From Candidatus Sabulitectum sp. (GTDB lineage: Bacteria; Fermentibacterota; Fermentibacteria; Fermentibacterales; Fermentibacteraceae), in assembly GCA_023145935.1 (NCBI GenBank), contig JAGLDB010000074.1, positions 1 to 8,497 of the forward strand: a DNA stretch of 8,497 bases, read 5' to 3'. Made by a program: the position numbers and the translations under genes. Positions 6,131 through 8,497 of the stretch are shown here, piece by piece. The notes under the pieces are model-generated. The model had not been told where the DNA came from. It searched no databases and saw only the letters and a program-made list of their open reading frames with translations. The number at the start of each line of letters is the position of its first letter. Position 1 is the stretch's first letter.

Positions 6131-7408
6131 CTATTCCTGTTCTGCTGGAGCTTCCGGCAGAACTCCGGTTATTGCAGTGAAATCACCTGCTGAATTACCT
6201 GTGTACAAAACGCTTCCCATGATCACAGGTGGTGTTCCTGAATAGGATCCTGTTTCGATAGTATCAATGGCTTGTCCGGAATGAAGGCTGAGCAGGTGTA
6301 TTCTGTTGTCGTCGCAGCTGGCGTAGACAATAGTATCGCACACAGCTGGAGTTACGGATATCCAGTTCTCAAACTCTGTCTCCCACACCAGTTCTCCTGT
6401 CCGGACACTAAGACAGAAAACCCTTCCATCAGTGGTGCCGGCAACAAGCAGCGAGTCTCCAACAACTGCCGGACGGGTTACGACGGTTCTGCCGTTTACA
6501 CCGGCAAGAGCCGATTCCCACAGAGTTTCCCCGGTGAGAAGGGAGAGAGCGAGAACCTTTCCTGATGAAAATCCCAGGAAAACCGTACCGGATTTAATCG
6601 AAGGCGGGGAAGGTTGTGAAGTAAATCCTCGGGACCACAGCGAATTTCCCTCAATATCCCATGCTCCCACAGCACCGGCCTCTGATGAAAACACTGCAAT
6701 ACTCTCTGAAACCGCAGGTCCAAGCAGAAGGCCATCAATGGTATCACTCCAGATCAGCGTACCGTTTCTTCTGCTTAATGCTGCAATGGAACCCATGGAA
6801 TTTCCTGCAAGAACCAGGCTGTCACAAAAAACACAGGCATCTGTAAAAATGTGATACCCAAGGCCTGTTTTCCATCTTTCTGAACCTGTTTCGCTGTTGA
6901 TGGCATACATATATCCATCCTGGCCACTGAAGTAGACAGTTGTGGAATCCGCGGCAACTCCACCGGACAGACCGCATGTAACAGATCTTGACCAGATCTG
7001 CTCACCGGAGTCTCTGTTAATACCGCGAAGAACCTTATCATTTCCTGCAATGAAGATGATCCGCCCGACAATTGCCGGAGGGGAAAAGAGCTCTCTTCCT
7101 GTGGAGATATTCCACAGAGTATCGAATGGAGCTACAATCGCATTGCCCCATGCAGCATTACCGGAAGAAGAACCATAAGCCTGAAGCCACTGTTCCGGAG
7201 GAGGTTCTACTGGAGCAGATGCGGTGTCCTCCACAGAAGGAACGGCCTGATTTACTTCCGATGAAGCGGGTTGCTGGAAAGCTGAAGAATCTGTGCTGGA
7301 TCTGTTAACGAAGAATATTATCGTGAGTACAGAGAGAAGCGTACCTGCAATCAAGACAATGTTAAGTCGTGAACGCTTTTCAGCAGTTCCTGAGAAAGTA
7401 GAAATCAT
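6131..7408 (-). CDS. Membrane-anchored PQQ/BamB-like beta-propeller protein
   Basis: This 425-residue protein starts with a short basic segment (KRSR, 11-14), then one hydrophobic helix (about 16-34), then a Pro/Ser/Glu-rich linker (about 35-75), then repeats of the PQQ-like beta-propeller type. The blade signature, a Gly-rich turn followed by an aromatic motif such as QIWSRS, RWKTG, LIWSDT, LWSRG, LWESA or VWETE, recurs about eight times, so an eight-bladed propeller is likely, as in BamB. No lipobox Cys is present, so it is probably tethered by its helix with the propeller outside the cytoplasmic membrane. I see nothing that proves PQQ binding or enzymatic activity; a scaffold or binding role is more likely. 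It starts 12 bases after the L,D-transpeptidase stop, with GAGAGG ahead of the ATG. A true BamB role is possible but not shown, since BamB is normally a lipoprotein. Confidence 0.8.
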   Translation of the reverse strand: MISTFSGTAEKRSRLNIVLIAGTLLSVLTIIFFVNRSSTDSSAFQQPASSEVNQAVPSVEDTASAPVEPPPEQWLQAYGSSSGNAAWGNAIVAPFDTLWNISTGRELFSPPAIVGRIIFIAGNDKVLRGINRDSGEQIWSRSVTCGLSGGVAADSTTVYFSGQDGYMYAINSETGSERWKTGLGYHIFTDACVFCDSLVLAGNSMGSIAALSRRNGTLIWSDTIDGLLLGPAVSESIAVFSSEAGAVGAWDIEGNSLWSRGFTSQPSPPSIKSGTVFLGFSSGKVLALSLLTGETLWESALAGVNGRTVVTRPAVVGDSLLVAGTTDGRVFCLSVRTGELVWETEFENWISVTPAVCDTIVYASCDDNRIHLLSLHSGQAIDTIETGSYSGTPPVIMGSVLYTGNSAGDFTAITGVLPEAPAEQE

Positions 7409-7420
7409 TTTGGCCTCTCA

Positions 7421-8203
7421 TTAATAAATTAAGACAGGAGCGCCCACAGGCAGGGCTCTGTAAATAGCTTCCAGATCTGAATTACCCAGACGAATACATC
7501 CGTGACTTACATTCCTTCCTCTACCCACTCCGTAGTGGAGAAGAATTCCTCCTCCAAGATCAATCTTGAAGTTGCCCAGCGCTCCGGGAACCGCACGAAC
7601 CCATACACGCTCACTGGATGTAAGGGAATCATTGTAGTAAACGATCTGCTCTTCCCAGGAGAGGCTGTCTGGTATGAGAACATCCTGACCTGGTCTCGGA
7701 GGACGAAGATCCTGTTCAAGCCAGTACCAGTCCGGTTTGTACCAGTATGGGTTTTCTCCCTTTTTTACAACATATCTGATACCTCTGGGCGTGCTGAAAT
7801 TCCAGACCAGATCACTGTCATTTGCAGTCCAGCCTTTGCCGGTACCGCAATATCCAGATCTTACCAGGAGCCCTCCGCGGCGCAGGTGGAATCTATTCTG
7901 ACCTGTATCAATTATCAGGTAATAGCCCAGGTAATTGCGAACCAGCTCGGCTTCATCAAGACGAATCTGCAGCGAGTCCGCGGTGTGCCTGAGAAAAGGC
8001 AGAGAGTCTTCCCTGGCGGCAAATGCAGAGTTGATAATGGCAAGGGTGTCTCGCTGTAATGAGACATGCTCTACCATCCGGCTGCATTCGCTTGCCATTT
8101 CTCTCATGTGAGTGACTCTTTCATCCATGCGGTAAACCGTTGTCAGACTTACTGCAAGAGCCACTGTAAGAACTGACATCAGAACAATAACTGGAATTTT
8201 CAT
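7421..8203 (-). CDS. L,D-transpeptidase (YkuD domain) with membrane anchor and coiled coil
   Basis: L,D-transpeptidases make 3-3 peptidoglycan cross-links or attach proteins to peptidoglycan in the periplasm. This 260-residue protein has a signal-anchor helix (about 4-23), a heptad-like, probably coiled-coil segment (about 25-90), then a YkuD domain (about 93-260). The catalytic block is SHGCIRLG at 233-240, with Cys236 as nucleophile and His234 beside it, and His223 in ILLHYGVG. An aromatic patch, NPYWYKPDWYW (151-161), resembles a segment common in this family. The gap between His223 and the SHGC block is only nine residues, shorter than usual in the family. The gene follows the M15-like peptidase by 16 bases with GGAAAG upstream, so both probably act on the same cell wall. 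A cross-linking role is likeliest; a carboxypeptidase or protein-attachment role is possible. Confidence 0.9.
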   Translation of the reverse strand: MKIPVIVLMSVLTVALAVSLTTVYRMDERVTHMREMASECSRMVEHVSLQRDTLAIINSAFAAREDSLPFLRHTADSLQIRLDEAELVRNYLGYYLIIDTGQNRFHLRRGGLLVRSGYCGTGKGWTANDSDLVWNFSTPRGIRYVVKKGENPYWYKPDWYWLEQDLRPPRPGQDVLIPDSLSWEEQIVYYNDSLTSSERVWVRAVPGALGNFKIDLGGGILLHYGVGRGRNVSHGCIRLGNSDLEAIYRALPVGAPVLIY

Positions 8204-8219
8204 GTATTACACTTTCCGA

Positions 8220-8497
8220 TTAAATGACCGGGTTATCCACCAGGCTGCGACGGGTCTGCCACACAGCAGCACTTCCTCTTGTATCCAGGTGAACAAAGGG
8301 TCCGTGGGAGGTAATCCATCTGTAAGCAGAACCTCCGCCCACTGCAACCTCGCCAGCAGCTTCCAGTCTTCTGGCTGCTGCAACTATGAATTCTCCGTCA
8401 AATACATCTATTCTTTTGTTTCTGTCAAGATCATCAATTAGATCATTTCCAGGCCACCCCTCTATCCAGAAATCAGATGCAGCTCCGTAGAGGTGAA
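8220..8497 (-). CDS. C-terminal part of an M15-type zinc peptidase (D-Ala-D-Ala carboxypeptidase-like)
   Basis: An open frame entering at the right edge (first full codon at 8495) runs 91 residues to a TAA at 8222-8220; its 5' end is outside the window. The visible part begins with HLYGAASD, matching the HxxGxAxD zinc-site pattern of M15-type peptidases, and later has GPFVHLDTRG (65-74), where His69 would be the third zinc ligand. Between them DLDRNKRIDVFD (22-33) fits a dockerin/EF-hand-like calcium loop (Asp22, Asp24, Asn26, Asp30, Asp33). The family trims peptidoglycan stem peptides, and the next gene is an L,D-transpeptidase, which fits. The N-terminus and any signal peptide are not visible. 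The family call rests on these motifs; the exact cleavage specificity is unknown. Confidence 0.7.
   Translation of the reverse strand, partial: HLYGAASDFWIEGWPGNDLIDDLDRNKRIDVFDGEFIVAAARRLEAAGEVAVGGGSAYRWITSHGPFVHLDTRGSAAVWQTRRSLVDNPVI

Noticed and set aside
6131..7408. PQQ-dependent dehydrogenase
   Set aside because: The propeller repeats match, but there are no recognisable cofactor or catalytic residues and no linked dehydrogenase or cytochrome gene.
8202..8441. Small + strand open frame of 79 codons at the right edge
   Set aside because: It is antisense to the M15-type peptidase fragment, whose zinc-site motifs show the minus strand is the coding one.

Overview
All genes in this 8.5 kb window lie on the minus strand, so transcription runs from high to low coordinates. 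Packing is very tight: most neighbours overlap or are separated by fewer than 20 bases, and no intergenic gap exceeds about 115 bases. The content is almost entirely bacterial housekeeping. I see no RNA genes, insertion sequences, CRISPR arrays or prophage genes. TGA, TAA and TAG all act as stops, so the standard bacterial code fits.

Layout in order of transcription. (1) 8497-6131, cell-envelope group: the 3' end of an M15-type zinc peptidase carrying a dockerin/EF-hand-like calcium loop, then a membrane-anchored YkuD-type L,D-transpeptidase with a coiled-coil stalk, then a membrane-anchored, probably 8-bladed PQQ/BamB-like beta-propeller. (2) 6123-3193, ribosome and chromosome maintenance: an Era-family GTPase with eroded G motifs and a short switch II, then scpA and scpB (condensin partners of SMC), then an RsuA/RluB-family pseudouridine synthase. 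(3) 3080-3192, the only real gap, holding a plausible promoter but no convincing terminator. (4) 3079-1, the cmk-plsC-rpsA group: cytidylate kinase, lysophosphatidate acyltransferase and a six-domain ribosomal protein S1 whose C-terminal end runs off the window.

The scpA-scpB-pseudouridine synthase-cmk-plsC-rpsA order is a familiar bacterial housekeeping arrangement. The envelope trio and era joined directly upstream of scpA are less usual. Base composition is moderate by eye. A six-domain S1, a membrane-anchored propeller of BamB type and the peptidoglycan enzymes suggest a didermal bacterium, perhaps from an uncultured FCB-like phylum. That assignment is a low-confidence inference.

I do not see an obviously new multi-gene system. 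The points most worth a second look are the start of cmk (no ATG, GTG or TTG gives a complete protein in frame), the divergent Era G domain, and the envelope trio with its calcium-loop peptidase.
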